Below are positions 23,692 through 37,703 of a stretch of DNA of 64,000 nt, one piece after another (within the stretch, counting starts at the first letter, position 1; each line of letters begins with the position of its first letter). Under the pieces are notes generated by a model that was given only the letters and a program-made list of their open reading frames with translations, ran no database searches and was not told the origin of the DNA. This stretch comes from Lentzea alba. Its GTDB lineage: Bacteria > Actinomycetota > Actinomycetes > Mycobacteriales > Pseudonocardiaceae. Position numbers and translations under genes: made by a program. The stretch lies in contig NZ_JAAMPJ010000018.1 in NCBI RefSeq assembly GCF_011067745.1, positions 1 to 64,000 of the forward strand, written 5' to 3'.

Positions 23692-23772
23692 CAACGGGCC
23701 TCCTACGAACACGGTGTCACCGAGAAGTAGAACGCCCGGTGACACCGTGGTTGCAGCGGCGAATGACGGCAC

Positions 23773-24198
23773 TCACCCGCGACGTTTGTCGCGGTTCTGT
23801 TCGGCGATCGACAGGTAGTGGGTGTTCGTCATGACGCCGAGGATGTTGCCGAACGGGTCGATCACCGACGCCGTCACGAACCCCTCCCCGCGCACCCGCG
23901 GTTCGTCGTGCACCTGAGCGCCCAGCTCGAACAACCGGGCCAGCGTCGCGTCCAGATCGTCCACCGCCCAGTACAAAACCGATCCCGCCGGCTTCTCCGA
24001 AGGCGTCACTTCGAACCGGCGGTGAACGATCCCGAGCTCCGCCGAGTAGTCGCCGATCCGGAACTCGGCGTACGCGAGCACGCCGTCCGGAGTGCTCCGC
24101 TCGAAGTAGGCCGGGACCCCGAGGAACGACGCGTACCAGGCCCGCGCCTCCTCCACGTCGTCGGCAAAGTAGGTCACGGTCGACATGCCTCGCAACAT
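23773..24198 (-). CDS. VOC family protein (glyoxalase/bleomycin-resistance type)
   Basis: This 141-residue protein starts STVTYFADDVEEARAWYASF and continues with the paired beta-alpha-beta3 modules of VOC proteins; the second half includes VDDLDATLARLFELG and VTASVIDPFGNILGVMTN. The start ATG 24198 follows GAGGGAG at a good distance. It is divergent from a WYL-domain regulator, with a strong inverted repeat between the two, so it is probably the regulated target. YafY-type regulators commonly sit next to VOC genes in actinomycetes. The substrate is unknown. Confidence 0.85.
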   Translation of the reverse strand: MLRGMSTVTYFADDVEEARAWYASFLGVPAYFERSTPDGVLAYAEFRIGDYSAELGIVHRRFEVTPSEKPAGSVLYWAVDDLDATLARLFELGAQVHDEPRVRGEGFVTASVIDPFGNILGVMTNTHYLSIAEQNRDKRRG

Positions 24199-24247
24199 CG
24201 CTGACTCCCTCAAATTTCTCGGTCGGTGTGGTTTCAGCTTCGGCCGT

Positions 24248-24272
24248 AAAGTGCTCATCCAGTGAGCACTTT
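24248..24272. promoter_or_regulatory. operator between VOC and WYL genes
   Basis: Perfect 10-bp inverted arms, AAAGTGCTCA (24248-24257) and TGAGCACTTT (24263-24272), are separated by TCCAG. The repeat is 50 bp from the VOC start and 18 bp from the regulator start. It is the obvious binding site for the YafY/WYL protein. Confidence 0.75.
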
Positions 24273-24290
24273 TGCCAGAAACCTGGAGAC

Positions 24291-25259
24291 ATGCGCGCAG
24301 ACCGTCTAGTCGCCACCTTGTTGCTGATGCAGGCCCGCGGCCGGGTGACCGCCGCTGAACTCGCCGAGGAGCTGGAGATCTCCAAAGCCACCGCCAGGCG
24401 CGACCTGGAGGCACTCTCAACAGCCGGCGTGCCCGTCTACCCCCAACCGGGACGAGGTGGCGGCTGGCAGCTCGTCGGCGGCGCGAGAACCGACCTCAGC
24501 GGCCTGACCTCGGCGGAAGCCCAGGCGCTGTTCCTGATCGCCGGCCCGGCCGCGTCCGTCGCACCGGAGATCAAGTCGGCGCTGCGAAAGCTCGTCAAAG
24601 CACTGCCGCAGACGTTCAGGGCCGACGCGGAAGCCGCCGCGGAAGCAACGATCGTCGACACCGCGGCGTGGGGCGAGGACACCAAGGACCGGCCCGTGCT
24701 GGTCGCCGTCCTTCAGGAAGCCGTGGTGAAGCAGATCCAGGTCCGCCTGACCTACCAGAAACGCGGCGAGGCACCGAAAGGCCGCACGGTCGACCCGTGG
24801 GGGCTCGTCGACAAGGACGGCACCTGGTACTTCATCGCCGGCACGCGCGACGGCCAGCGCACGTTCCGCATCGACCGGATCATGGGCGCCACGCTGACCG
24901 GCCGTCCGGCGTCGAAACCGGCCGACTTCGAACTGGCGGGCGCCTGGGACGCGGTCGTCACCAGAATGGAAGAACGCCGGTCCGAGACAACCGCTGTGAT
25001 CGTCGTGCCCAATCGGTTTCTGAAAATCTTCCAGGGCCAGCACGGCCGTCACTGCACGGTCGTGGAAACGCTCGAAGATCACACACGGGTCGAGCTGACC
25101 GCCCCGCGCCCGCTCGACATCGCCCGCAACGTCGCCGGCTGGGGCGGCCTGATCATCGTCGAATCACCCCGGGAAGTGCAGGAACACCTCACGGACATCG
25201 GCACCGAACTGGTCAGCCGATACCGGCGTGCTTCTCCAGCCGGTCCAACCGAGCCATGA
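24291..25259 (+). CDS. YafY-type HTH/WYL transcriptional regulator
   Basis: The 322-residue protein has an N-terminal HTH_11 (ADRLVATLLLMQARGRVTAA, then ISKATARRDLEALS) and a WYL domain (VDPWGLVDKDGTWYFIAGTR with the W-Y core), then the WCX extension (FQGQHGRHCTVVETLEDH). WYL domains bind nucleic-acid-derived or small ligands. The start at ATG 24291 follows GGAG, and longer frames pass through the operator. It faces the VOC gene across a perfect inverted repeat. Its last 47 bp overlap the 3' end of the convergent CopG/Clp-N gene. Confidence 0.9.
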   Translation: MRADRLVATLLLMQARGRVTAAELAEELEISKATARRDLEALSTAGVPVYPQPGRGGGWQLVGGARTDLSGLTSAEAQALFLIAGPAASVAPEIKSALRKLVKALPQTFRADAEAAAEATIVDTAAWGEDTKDRPVLVAVLQEAVVKQIQVRLTYQKRGEAPKGRTVDPWGLVDKDGTWYFIAGTRDGQRTFRIDRIMGATLTGRPASKPADFELAGAWDAVVTRMEERRSETTAVIVVPNRFLKIFQGQHGRHCTVVETLEDHTRVELTAPRPLDIARNVAGWGGLIIVESPREVQEHLTDIGTELVSRYRRASPAGPTEP

Positions 25260-25863
25260 TCATCTCCAGGATCTTCGCCGCGTCCGGAGTCGCCGCCTGC
25301 TGTTTCTTCAGGTGAACGATGCCGGCCAGCGCGGTCTGCACGGCCCGGCGAACCCCCTTGAGATCCGCACCAAGAGACCGGAGCACCTCACCGCCGGGGC
25401 CGTCCGGCTCCGCCACCAGCCCGAGCAACAGGTGCTCGCAGCCCACGTAGTTGTGCCCCAACGCCATCGCCTCGACCACGGCCAGCTCCAGCGCGTTGAC
25501 CGCATCAGGAGCGAACCCGGACCCCGAGGCCTCCACCGACGGGAACCGCAGCGTCCGCGGGTCGATGTCGATCGCGCGCAGCACGTCCAGCGCCAGGTTG
25601 CCGCCCTCGTCGACGAGCGCCTGCGCCAGCGTTGCCGTCGTCACCACCGGCGACTCCGCGGCTATCCGGATCACCGTGCGCATCCGCTGGGTGAGCTGGG
25701 CCCCCCGCTCACCGTCGAGGTCTTCGGGAGTCAGCCCGCGAACCGACGTGATCCTCTTCACGGAGACCTCGAGAGCGCGCTGACAGATCGCCGAGATCGG
25801 AAGGTTGAGCTCTTTGACGGTTTCCGCCAGGTCATCGGGCAGGTACACGTTGATTTTCGGCAT
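25213..25863 (-). CDS. CopG/antitoxin-like N-terminus fused to Clp N-terminal repeats
   Basis: This 216-residue protein begins KINVYLPDDLAETVKELNLP and continues ISAICQRALEVSVKRI, a ribbon-helix-helix-type DNA-binding start as in CopG or MazE-like antitoxins. From about residue 70 it has two Clp_N-type helical repeats (LTQRMRTVIRIAAES; ALGHNYVGCEHLLLGLVAEP), the substrate/adaptor-binding module of ClpA/ClpC, but no AAA+ ATPase domain. It may tether a Clp-like recognition module to DNA, or regulate itself. The start is ATG 25863 with GGGG upstream, set within an 8-bp-arm inverted repeat. It is divergent from the Ser/Thr kinase gene. Confidence 0.75.
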   Translation of the reverse strand: MPKINVYLPDDLAETVKELNLPISAICQRALEVSVKRITSVRGLTPEDLDGERGAQLTQRMRTVIRIAAESPVVTTATLAQALVDEGGNLALDVLRAIDIDPRTLRFPSVEASGSGFAPDAVNALELAVVEAMALGHNYVGCEHLLLGLVAEPDGPGGEVLRSLGADLKGVRRAVQTALAGIVHLKKQQAATPDAAKILEMIMARLDRLEKHAGIG

Positions 25864-25892
25864 AACCCCATATATACCCCCAGGTGGGGTTA
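25863..25892. promoter_or_regulatory. inverted repeat over the CopG/Clp-N start
   Basis: TAACCCCA (25863-25870) and TGGGGTTA (25885-25892) are perfect 8-bp arms around an AT-rich 14-bp centre containing TATATA. The left arm begins next to the ATG, so binding of the encoded ribbon-helix-helix protein would block its own transcription and could also touch the kinase promoter. Confidence 0.6.
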
Positions 25893-25956
25893 CAGTCAAC
25901 GGAGAACGCGGCAACCGTCACACTTGTGAGTGATCAAAGGGGACGGGAGCACAGGC

Positions 25957-27675
25957 GTGGAGGAGAGCAGCAGGCTCATCGCGAGCCGCTATCGGTTGCG
26001 GGAGAAGGTCGGCCAGGGTGCGATGGGGGTCGTCTGGCAGGCCTACGACGAACAGCTCCACCGCGTCGTCGCGGCCAAGGAACTGCTCGCGCTCGACGGT
26101 CTCGACGAGGCCAAGATCGAGCGCGCCAAGGCCAGAGCCATGCGCGAGGCCCGCCTCGCCGCCCGTCTCGAACACCCGAACGCCATCCGCGTCTACGACG
26201 TCGTGGAGGAGGACGGGCAGCCGTGGCTGATCATGGAATACCTCCCCTCCCGCAGCCTCGCCGCCGTCATCGCCGAACAGGGCACGCTGCCACCCCGTGA
26301 GGTGGCGCGCATCGGTTGCTACACCGCCGCCGCCCTGGCCGCCGCGCACCGCCACGGCATCCAGCACCGCGACGTGAAGCCCGGCAACGTCCTGATCGGC
26401 GACCAGGAAGTCAAGATCACGGACTTCGGCATCTCGCGCGCCACCGACGACGGCACGGCCACCATGACCGGCACCGTCGGTACCCCTGCCTACTTCTCCC
26501 CCGAGGTCGCGCGCGGCGAGGACGCCGGTCTCCCCTCCGACGTCTACTCGCTCGGCGCCACGCTCTACACCGCCGTCGAGGGCGGTCCGCCGTTCGGCAC
26601 CGCCGACAACCACATCGCAATGCTGCACCGCGTCGCCAGCGGGTCGATCATGCCGCCGGCCAACGCGGGCCCGCTGCTGTCCCCCGTGCTGTTCCGGCTG
26701 CTGTCCAACGAGCCCGAGCGTCGCCCGTCCATGGAGGAGACAGTCCACCTGCTGGCCGCGGTGGTGAACGAGTCGCCGCAGGTCTCCGCGGCGACCGTGG
26801 TCATCCCCGCCACGGTGGAACTGCCGGCCGAGGCGCAGCCGGAGGAGAAGTCGAAGCAGGAGGCCGCGGCGGCCGCCGCCGGCCTGGTCGCGGGTGCCGC
26901 CGCGGTGGAGGCGGCCGAGCTGACCTCGCCGCCCGCACAGTCTGAGCCGGAACCGGAAGCCACGCCGGAACCAGAACCGCAGCCGGAGCCGACCCCTGAA
27001 CCCGAACCGGAACCCACGCCGGAGCCGGTGCCGGAACCCACGCCCGTCCTCGCCCCGCCTCCCACCGCGCCGGAACCCCAGCCGCAACCCGAGGAGAACC
27101 GCCGCAAGTTCCCGCTGGTCCCCATCGCGATCGTGCTCCTCGTCATCGCGGTCGGTGTCGGCTCGTTCCTGTTGTGGCCCAAGGGCGGCACCCAGAACAA
27201 CAACGCCGGGCCGTCCAACGCGAACCCACCCGCCAGCAACTCCAGCACCAGCCCGCCCGCCACCGATCAGTCGCAGCCCCAGTCGCAGCCGACGTCGGCC
27301 TCCCCGACGCCGCCGCAGAGCACCCCGGCGAACACCCCGAGCCAGGGCCAGACGCAACAACCGCCTGCGGCCCCTCCACAGACCGCGGCACAGGCGGTCG
27401 TGGCGTACTACGCGCTGATCCCGGGCGACCTCCAGTCCGGTTACGCGACGCTCACCGACCGCTTCAAGGCCGCTCGCTCCAAAACCTTCCAGGAATACCA
27501 GCAGTGGTGGAGCCAGTACACGGGCGTCAACGTGCTGAACACCGCCCCGCAGGGCGACAACGTGGTGACCGCGACGCTGCAGTACATGCAGGGCAACAGC
27601 GTCGCCACCACTGAGACGCTCACGTTCACGCTGGTGCAGGTGAACGGCAAATGGATGTTCGACAGTCAGGCTTAG
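25957..27675 (+). CDS. membrane-anchored Ser/Thr protein kinase (PknB-like)
   Basis: The 572-residue kinase has the full Hanks set: a G-rich loop (GQGAMGVVW), Lys in VAAKELL, Glu in REARLAARL, HRDVKPGN (catalytic loop), DFGIS and GTPAYFSPEVARGE. After the kinase domain (about residues 8-265) comes a very Pro/Glu-rich linker (about 300-380) of the P-E-P-x-P-E type, one transmembrane helix (about 388-408), a Thr/Pro/Ser-rich stalk and an extracellular NTF2-like module (about 475-572, YYALIPGDLQSGYATLTDRF). PASTA repeats are absent, so the ligand differs from that of PknB. GTG 25957 with GGGAG ahead is preferred to GTG 25930. Confidence 0.9.
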   Translation: MEESSRLIASRYRLREKVGQGAMGVVWQAYDEQLHRVVAAKELLALDGLDEAKIERAKARAMREARLAARLEHPNAIRVYDVVEEDGQPWLIMEYLPSRSLAAVIAEQGTLPPREVARIGCYTAAALAAAHRHGIQHRDVKPGNVLIGDQEVKITDFGISRATDDGTATMTGTVGTPAYFSPEVARGEDAGLPSDVYSLGATLYTAVEGGPPFGTADNHIAMLHRVASGSIMPPANAGPLLSPVLFRLLSNEPERRPSMEETVHLLAAVVNESPQVSAATVVIPATVELPAEAQPEEKSKQEAAAAAAGLVAGAAAVEAAELTSPPAQSEPEPEATPEPEPQPEPTPEPEPEPTPEPVPEPTPVLAPPPTAPEPQPQPEENRRKFPLVPIAIVLLVIAVGVGSFLLWPKGGTQNNNAGPSNANPPASNSSTSPPATDQSQPQSQPTSASPTPPQSTPANTPSQGQTQQPPAAPPQTAAQAVVAYYALIPGDLQSGYATLTDRFKAARSKTFQEYQQWWSQYTGVNVLNTAPQGDNVVTATLQYMQGNSVATTETLTFTLVQVNGKWMFDSQA

Positions 27676-27680
27676 GGATC

Positions 27681-28418
27681 ATGACTCGACGCGCACTCGT
27701 CACCGGAGCTTCCCGCGGCATCGGTGCCGCCATCGCCCACGCCCTCGCCGAGAGCGGCCACCGGGTCGCCGTCCACTACCGCTCCGGCGCGGACGAGGCT
27801 CAGGAAGTGGCCGAAAGCCTGCCGGGCGACGGGCACGTCACCGTCCAGGGCGACCTCGGCGCGAACCAGGCCGAGCAGGTCGTCACCGGCACCGTCGAGC
27901 AGCTCGGCGGCCTCGACGTCCTGGTCAACAACGCGGGCATCTACTTCCACCACCCGATCGCGACGACCGGCTTCGACGAGTGGCAGCAGGCCTGGCGCCG
28001 CACCATCGAGCTCAACCTGTACGGCCCAGCCGACCTCGCCTGGCACGCGGTCCGGCACATGACGAGCGGGGCCAGGATCATCAACATCGGTTCGCGGGGC
28101 GCTTTCCGCGGCGAGCCGGACGCCCCCGCGTACGGCGCCGCGAAGGCCGGGCTGCACGCCATGACCCAGTCGCTGGCGCAATCGCTTGCCCCGCAAGGCA
28201 TCGCGGTCGCCGGTGTCGCACCGGGATTCGTGCGCACCGACATGGTCACGGACTTCCTGGCCGGTCCGGAAGGCGACGCGATCCGGGCGCAGAGCCCGTT
28301 CGGCCGCGTCGCCGAACCGGAGGAGGTCGCCGCCGCCGTCGCGTGGCTGGCGACCGAGAAGGCCGTCTGGGCCAGCGGAACGATCATCGACGTGAACGGG
28401 GCGTCGCACCTGCGGTGA
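27681..28418 (+). CDS. SDR family oxidoreductase (FabG-like)
   Basis: This 245-residue classical short-chain dehydrogenase has TGASRGIGAAI (cofactor), NNAGIY, Ser in INIGSRGAF and YGAAKAG (catalytic Tyr and Lys), and the C-terminal VWASGTIIDVNGAS that is standard for FabG-like enzymes. It starts 5 bp after the kinase stop and may be cotranscribed with it. The likely reaction is an NAD(P)H-dependent ketone reduction; nothing in the neighbourhood indicates the substrate. Confidence 0.88.
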   Translation: MTRRALVTGASRGIGAAIAHALAESGHRVAVHYRSGADEAQEVAESLPGDGHVTVQGDLGANQAEQVVTGTVEQLGGLDVLVNNAGIYFHHPIATTGFDEWQQAWRRTIELNLYGPADLAWHAVRHMTSGARIINIGSRGAFRGEPDAPAYGAAKAGLHAMTQSLAQSLAPQGIAVAGVAPGFVRTDMVTDFLAGPEGDAIRAQSPFGRVAEPEEVAAAVAWLATEKAVWASGTIIDVNGASHLR

Positions 28419-28425
28419 GTTCCCG

Positions 28426-28443
28426 ACCGGAACCAGTTCCGGT
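28426..28443. repeat. short inverted repeat after SDR gene
   Basis: ACCGGAAC-CA-GTTCCGGT is a perfect 8-bp-arm inverted repeat eight bases after the SDR stop and before the dre site of the chitinase. It could be a weak terminator or, given the 2-bp centre, a protein-binding palindrome. I cannot decide between the two. Confidence 0.4.
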
Positions 28444-28463
28444 ACCGAGTTGATCTTCCAGCA

Positions 28464-28479
28464 ACCGGTCTAGACCACT
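28464..28479. promoter_or_regulatory. dre DasR operator upstream of second chitinase
   Basis: ACCGGTCTAGACCACT differs from the dre consensus AGTGGTCTAGACCACT only at positions 2 and 3, and position 2 is variable between G and C in the known motif. It lies 45 bp before the chitinase start. This is the better of the two dre sites in the window. Confidence 0.8.
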
Positions 28480-28523
28480 AACGTCGCGGTGGGCGCTCGA
28501 CGAAGTGGAAGGCAACCCCTGCA

Positions 28524-29861
28524 ATGCGTTCACTCCGATCACGCCTCGGTGCAGCCGGCCTTGCGCTGGCCGCCGCCGCGGCGACGATGACTGTCATGGC
28601 GCCTGCCGCGCAGGCCGCCTATCCCGCCGGGTTCAAGAGCGTCGGTTACATGCCGTCGTGGGCCGGCAACGTGAGCACCATCCAGTACAGCAAGCTGACC
28701 CACATCAACTACTCGTTCGTGCTGCCGAACTCCAACGGCACGCTCCAGGGCCTTCCCGATCCCGGCAAGCTGCAGCAGCTGGTGAGCCTCGGCCACCAGA
28801 ACGGCGTCAAGGTCTCGATCGCGGTCGGCGGCTGGAACAACGGCAACGACGACAACTTCGAGATCCTCGCGGCCAGCGCCAACGGCCGCACGACGTTCGT
28901 CAACGCGCTGATCAACCTCGTCAACCAGTACAACCTCGACGGCGTCGACATCGACTGGGAGTACCCGGATCCGGGCGCCGAGGGCGACAACTACACCCTG
29001 CTGATGCGGCAGCTGGGCGACCAGCTGCACAGCCGCGGCAAGCTGCTCACGGCCGCGGTCGTGAGTGAGGGCGGCACGGCGAACGGCGTGCAGCCCGCGG
29101 TGTTCGGCATCGTCGACTGGCTGAACATCATGGCCTACGACGGCGGCAGCCCGCACGCGAACTACGACTGGTCGATCGCCTCGGTCAACTTCTGGAAGAG
29201 CCGCGGACTGCCGGCGAGCAAGGCCGTTCTCGGGGTGCCGTTCTACAGCCGGCCGACCTACATCTCCTACGCGGACCTGGTCCGCCAGGACCCGGCCAAC
29301 GCCAACCGCGACTGCTACAACGGCAACTGCTACAACGGACTGCCGACGATCCGCCGCAAGACGACGTGGGCGCTGTCCAACGCGGGCGGCATCATGAACT
29401 GGGAGCTGTCGCAGGACACCACCGGCGCCACCAGCCTGCTCAACGCCATCTGGGAGACCGCGTCCGGCGGCAACCCGAACCCGCCCACCGGCGGCACCAT
29501 CACCGGTTTCGGCGGCAAGTGCGTGGACGTGGCCGGCGCCAACGCGACCAACGGCACCGCCGTGCAGCTCTGGACGTGCAACGGCACGAACGCCCAGCAG
29601 TGGACCCGCAACGGCAACACGTTGCGCGCCTTGGGCAAGTGCCTCGACGCGTCCGGCACCGCCAACGGCGCCGTGACACAGCTGTGGGACTGCACCGGTG
29701 CGGGCAACCAGCAGTGGACCGCGGAGGCCAACGGCCAGCTGCGCAACGCGGCGTCCGGAAGATGCCTCGACGCCACCGGCAACAGCTCGGCCGACGGCAC
29801 CAGGCTCCAGCTCTGGGACTGCGCCGGCACCGCCAACCAGCGGTGGACCCACAACAGCTAG
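28524..29861 (+). CDS. secreted GH18 chitinase with C-terminal ricin-type lectin domain
   Basis: The 445-residue protein has a signal peptide of about 31 residues (ending AQA) and a GH18 catalytic barrel with SIAVGGWNNG and DGVDIDWEYPDP, the catalytic residue being Glu146. The ending NIMAYDGGSP carries the substrate-binding Met-x-Tyr-Asp. From about residue 320 a CBM13/ricin-B lectin follows with three repeats ending Q-x-W (NAQQWTRN, NQQWTAE, NQRWTHN) and the K/R-C-L/V-D-x-x-G-x-x-x-x-x-G motif in each. The lectin probably binds chitin or cell-wall sugars. Regulation by DasR is inferred from the dre site. Confidence 0.93.
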   Translation: MRSLRSRLGAAGLALAAAAATMTVMAPAAQAAYPAGFKSVGYMPSWAGNVSTIQYSKLTHINYSFVLPNSNGTLQGLPDPGKLQQLVSLGHQNGVKVSIAVGGWNNGNDDNFEILAASANGRTTFVNALINLVNQYNLDGVDIDWEYPDPGAEGDNYTLLMRQLGDQLHSRGKLLTAAVVSEGGTANGVQPAVFGIVDWLNIMAYDGGSPHANYDWSIASVNFWKSRGLPASKAVLGVPFYSRPTYISYADLVRQDPANANRDCYNGNCYNGLPTIRRKTTWALSNAGGIMNWELSQDTTGATSLLNAIWETASGGNPNPPTGGTITGFGGKCVDVAGANATNGTAVQLWTCNGTNAQQWTRNGNTLRALGKCLDASGTANGAVTQLWDCTGAGNQQWTAEANGQLRNAASGRCLDATGNSSADGTRLQLWDCAGTANQRWTHNS

Positions 29862-29903
29862 TCCAGCAGAAACGCTCGACGCGGCCGCTACGATCTACGA
29901 CAC

Positions 29904-30776
29904 ATGGGCCCCAGCCTGGAGAACCTGCTGGTCGTAGGAGTCGCGTCGAGCGCGCTGTTCGACCTCGCGGAGTCCGACGCCGTCTTCTCGTCCGAGGGCG
30001 AACAGGCCTACCGCGAGTACCAGGAAGCGCACCTCGACGAACCGTTCGCCGCGGGTGTCGCGTTCCCGTTCATCCGGCGGCTCCTGCAGCTCAACTCGCT
30101 CGGCCCGCTGGTCGAGGTGATCGTGCTGTCGCGCAACTCCCCCGACACCGGCCTGCGCATCATGAGATCGGCCGCGCACCACGGACTCGCGATCTCGCGC
30201 GCGATCTTCACCCAGGGCCGGGCACCGCACGAGTTCATGCCGGCGCTGAACATGTCGCTCTTCTTGTCCGCCAACGAGAACGACGTCCGCAAGGCCACCG
30301 CGGCCGGGCTTCCCGCCGGCCAGGTCCTGAAGTCCTCGTTCCAGGACGACGACGATCCGGCGCTGCGGATCGCGTTCGACTTCGACGGCGTGCTGGCGGA
30401 CGACGCGTCCGAGCGGATCTACCAGAGCGGCGGACTCGACCAGTTCCAGCAGCACGAGGCCACGAACGTCGTCACGCCGCTCGATCCCGGGCCGCTGCGG
30501 GACTTCCTCGCCGGGGTCAACCGGATCCAGCGCGTCGCCGAGGACCGCGTCCGGGTCTCCGTGGTGACCGCTCGCAGTGCCCCCGCGCACGAGCGGGCGA
30601 TCAACAGCCTCAAGGCGTGGGGGCTGACCGTGAACGACGCGTTCTTCCTGGGAGGGCTGAAGAAAGCGCCGATTCTCGATGTGTTGAAGCCGCACATCTT
30701 CTTCGACGACCAGCGCGGGCACCTGATCCAGACGGTGCCGTGCGTGCACATCCCGTTCGGCGTCACCAACGAGTGA
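29904..30776 (+). CDS. 5'-nucleotidase (cytosolic cN-I-like)
   Basis: The 290-residue protein matches the bacterial 5'-nucleotidase family related to cN-IA: FDLAESDAVF near the N-terminus, VIVLSRNSPDTGLRIM, LFLSANENDVRKA, the HAD-like catalytic IAFDFDGVLADDASERIY, VSVVTARSAPAHERAI and FFDDQRGHLIQ. It should dephosphorylate nucleoside 5'-monophosphates in the cytoplasm, with the first Asp of DFDGV as nucleophile. It stands alone and is separated from the convergent carboxylase by a long hairpin 9 bp after its stop. Confidence 0.85.
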   Translation: MGPSLENLLVVGVASSALFDLAESDAVFSSEGEQAYREYQEAHLDEPFAAGVAFPFIRRLLQLNSLGPLVEVIVLSRNSPDTGLRIMRSAAHHGLAISRAIFTQGRAPHEFMPALNMSLFLSANENDVRKATAAGLPAGQVLKSSFQDDDDPALRIAFDFDGVLADDASERIYQSGGLDQFQQHEATNVVTPLDPGPLRDFLAGVNRIQRVAEDRVRVSVVTARSAPAHERAINSLKAWGLTVNDAFFLGGLKKAPILDVLKPHIFFDDQRGHLIQTVPCVHIPFGVTNE

Positions 30777-30784
30777 TACGCGTG

Positions 30785-30835
30785 CCATGGGGGGCACATT
30801 CATGGACCACAGGTCCATGAATGTGCCCCCCATGG
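30785..30835. terminator. long perfect hairpin between convergent genes
   Basis: Two 23-nt arms (30785-30807 and 30813-30835) are exact reverse complements around the 5-nt loop CACAG, beginning CCATGGGGGGCACATT. It lies between the 5'-nucleotidase stop and the carboxylase stop and has no U-tract. Its likely role is bidirectional termination; the perfect arms are unusually long for a terminator. Confidence 0.7.
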
Positions 30836-30849
30836 ATCACTCGATCGGG

Positions 30850-36315
<5,466 letters not shown>

Positions 36316-36475
36316 CGACTTGGCTCCTCGCGGACATGACGACCTCAGCGGCAGACGCCGCCCAATCGATGTACACACTCTCGTCTACTACCCGGTAGCA
36401 AAACCGCTAGATCGAAGCGAGTTGAGCAGCGTGCTTTGTATGAAACCAACAAGGACCCAGGTCCTCGGCACAGCT

Positions 36476-37651
36476 TCACTTGAGCCCGTGTCCCAACTCA
36501 CGGTGGGGCGTCTTGTTCAGTTGGGACCACCCGATCCCGGCCGCCAACACGAGCGGTAACGCCGTGATCACCAAAGCGGTGCGAACGGACTGCGCGTCGG
36601 CCAGCAGTCCCCCGGCCATCGCCCCCAGGGGTTGCCCCACGCCGAACGACACCATGCGCCCCACCAGGTTGACCCGCCCCTGCAGGTGGTCAGGCGTCAC
36701 CAGCTGACGCACGGTCAGCCCGTTGACGATCACGATCGTCGAGGTCAGGCCCCACAACGCCACGCCGAGCACCGCGAGCCACCACACCCTCGCCCCGGCC
36801 AGCAGCCCCATCACCACGACCCCGGCGGACAGCCCGGTCACGGCGACGTGGCGCGGCTCGTAGAGGTCGCTGATCGTGGGCATGACGACGGCCGCGGCGA
36901 ACGACCCGAAGGCCAGCGCGCTGAACAACACCCCGATCTTCGGGTCGTGCTCGGGGACGTCGAACACCCGGAAGGCGTAGACGACCAGGAGTCCCGACAC
37001 GGCACCGCCCGCGACGGCCTGACCGACGCCCAAGGCGGTGAAGAGCCGGACTGTGGGTTCCCTCCAGAGGAACTCGAGTCCTTCCCGGATGTCCGCTTTG
37101 AGGGAGATCCGGGGTTCGCGTTGCCGGTTCAACGGCCGCAGGATCGTCCGGACGAGTGCCGCGGACACCGCGAAGCTCACCGCGTCGAGCGCCATCGTCC
37201 CGGCCGGCCCGATCACCGAGATCAGCACGCCCGCGACGGGCGGCGCGACGACGTGCACAGCGGTGGACGCGCTCCAGATCGCGCTGTTGGCCCGCACGAG
37301 CTGGTCGGTGCCCACCAGCGCGGGCACCGCGCCGAAGTTGGCCGCGTCGAACCACACGGTGGCGCTCGCGACTCCCCCGGCCACGACCAGCAGGTGCACC
37401 GGGGTCAGCGCGTCCGACACGGCCGCCACGGGCACGCTCACCAGCAGCCCGGCGCTGACGAGGTCGGTGACGACCATGACCGTGCGCCGGTGCATGCGGT
37501 CGACGAGCGCGCCCGCGAGCAACCCGAACACGAGGTAGGGCGCCGCGGTGAGGGCCGCGAGCGCTCCCGTGTGCACGGCGCTGCCGGTGAGCGAGTACAT
37601 GAGGACGGGCAGCGCGACGCCCGACACCGCGGACCCGGCGGTCGAGATCAC
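36476..37651 (-). CDS. MFS transporter
   Basis: This 391-residue major facilitator has 11-12 helices, with a cytoplasmic loop after helix 2 (GALVDRMHRR), a split central loop (RPLNRQREPRIS) and the C-terminal bundle. It resembles the DHA3-type drug exporters (MefA-like). The GTG at 37651 is the only conventional start in this frame, but the coding pattern goes on upstream as far as a TGA at about 37720: LRTDREFGKLWLARV is a good N-terminus for this family, so a CTG or a coupled start near the LysM stop is possible. It lies directly downstream of the LysM gene, on the same strand. The substrate is unknown. Confidence 0.85.
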   Translation of the reverse strand: MISTAGSAVSGVALPVLMYSLTGSAVHTGALAALTAAPYLVFGLLAGALVDRMHRRTVMVVTDLVSAGLLVSVPVAAVSDALTPVHLLVVAGGVASATVWFDAANFGAVPALVGTDQLVRANSAIWSASTAVHVVAPPVAGVLISVIGPAGTMALDAVSFAVSAALVRTILRPLNRQREPRISLKADIREGLEFLWREPTVRLFTALGVGQAVAGGAVSGLLVVYAFRVFDVPEHDPKIGVLFSALAFGSFAAAVVMPTISDLYEPRHVAVTGLSAGVVVMGLLAGARVWWLAVLGVALWGLTSTIVIVNGLTVRQLVTPDHLQGRVNLVGRMVSFGVGQPLGAMAGGLLADAQSVRTALVITALPLVLAAGIGWSQLNKTPHRELGHGLK

Positions 37652-37703
37652 CCTGGCGAGCCAGAGCTTCCCGAACTCGCGGTCGGTGCGCAGCGTCCGC
37701 AGG

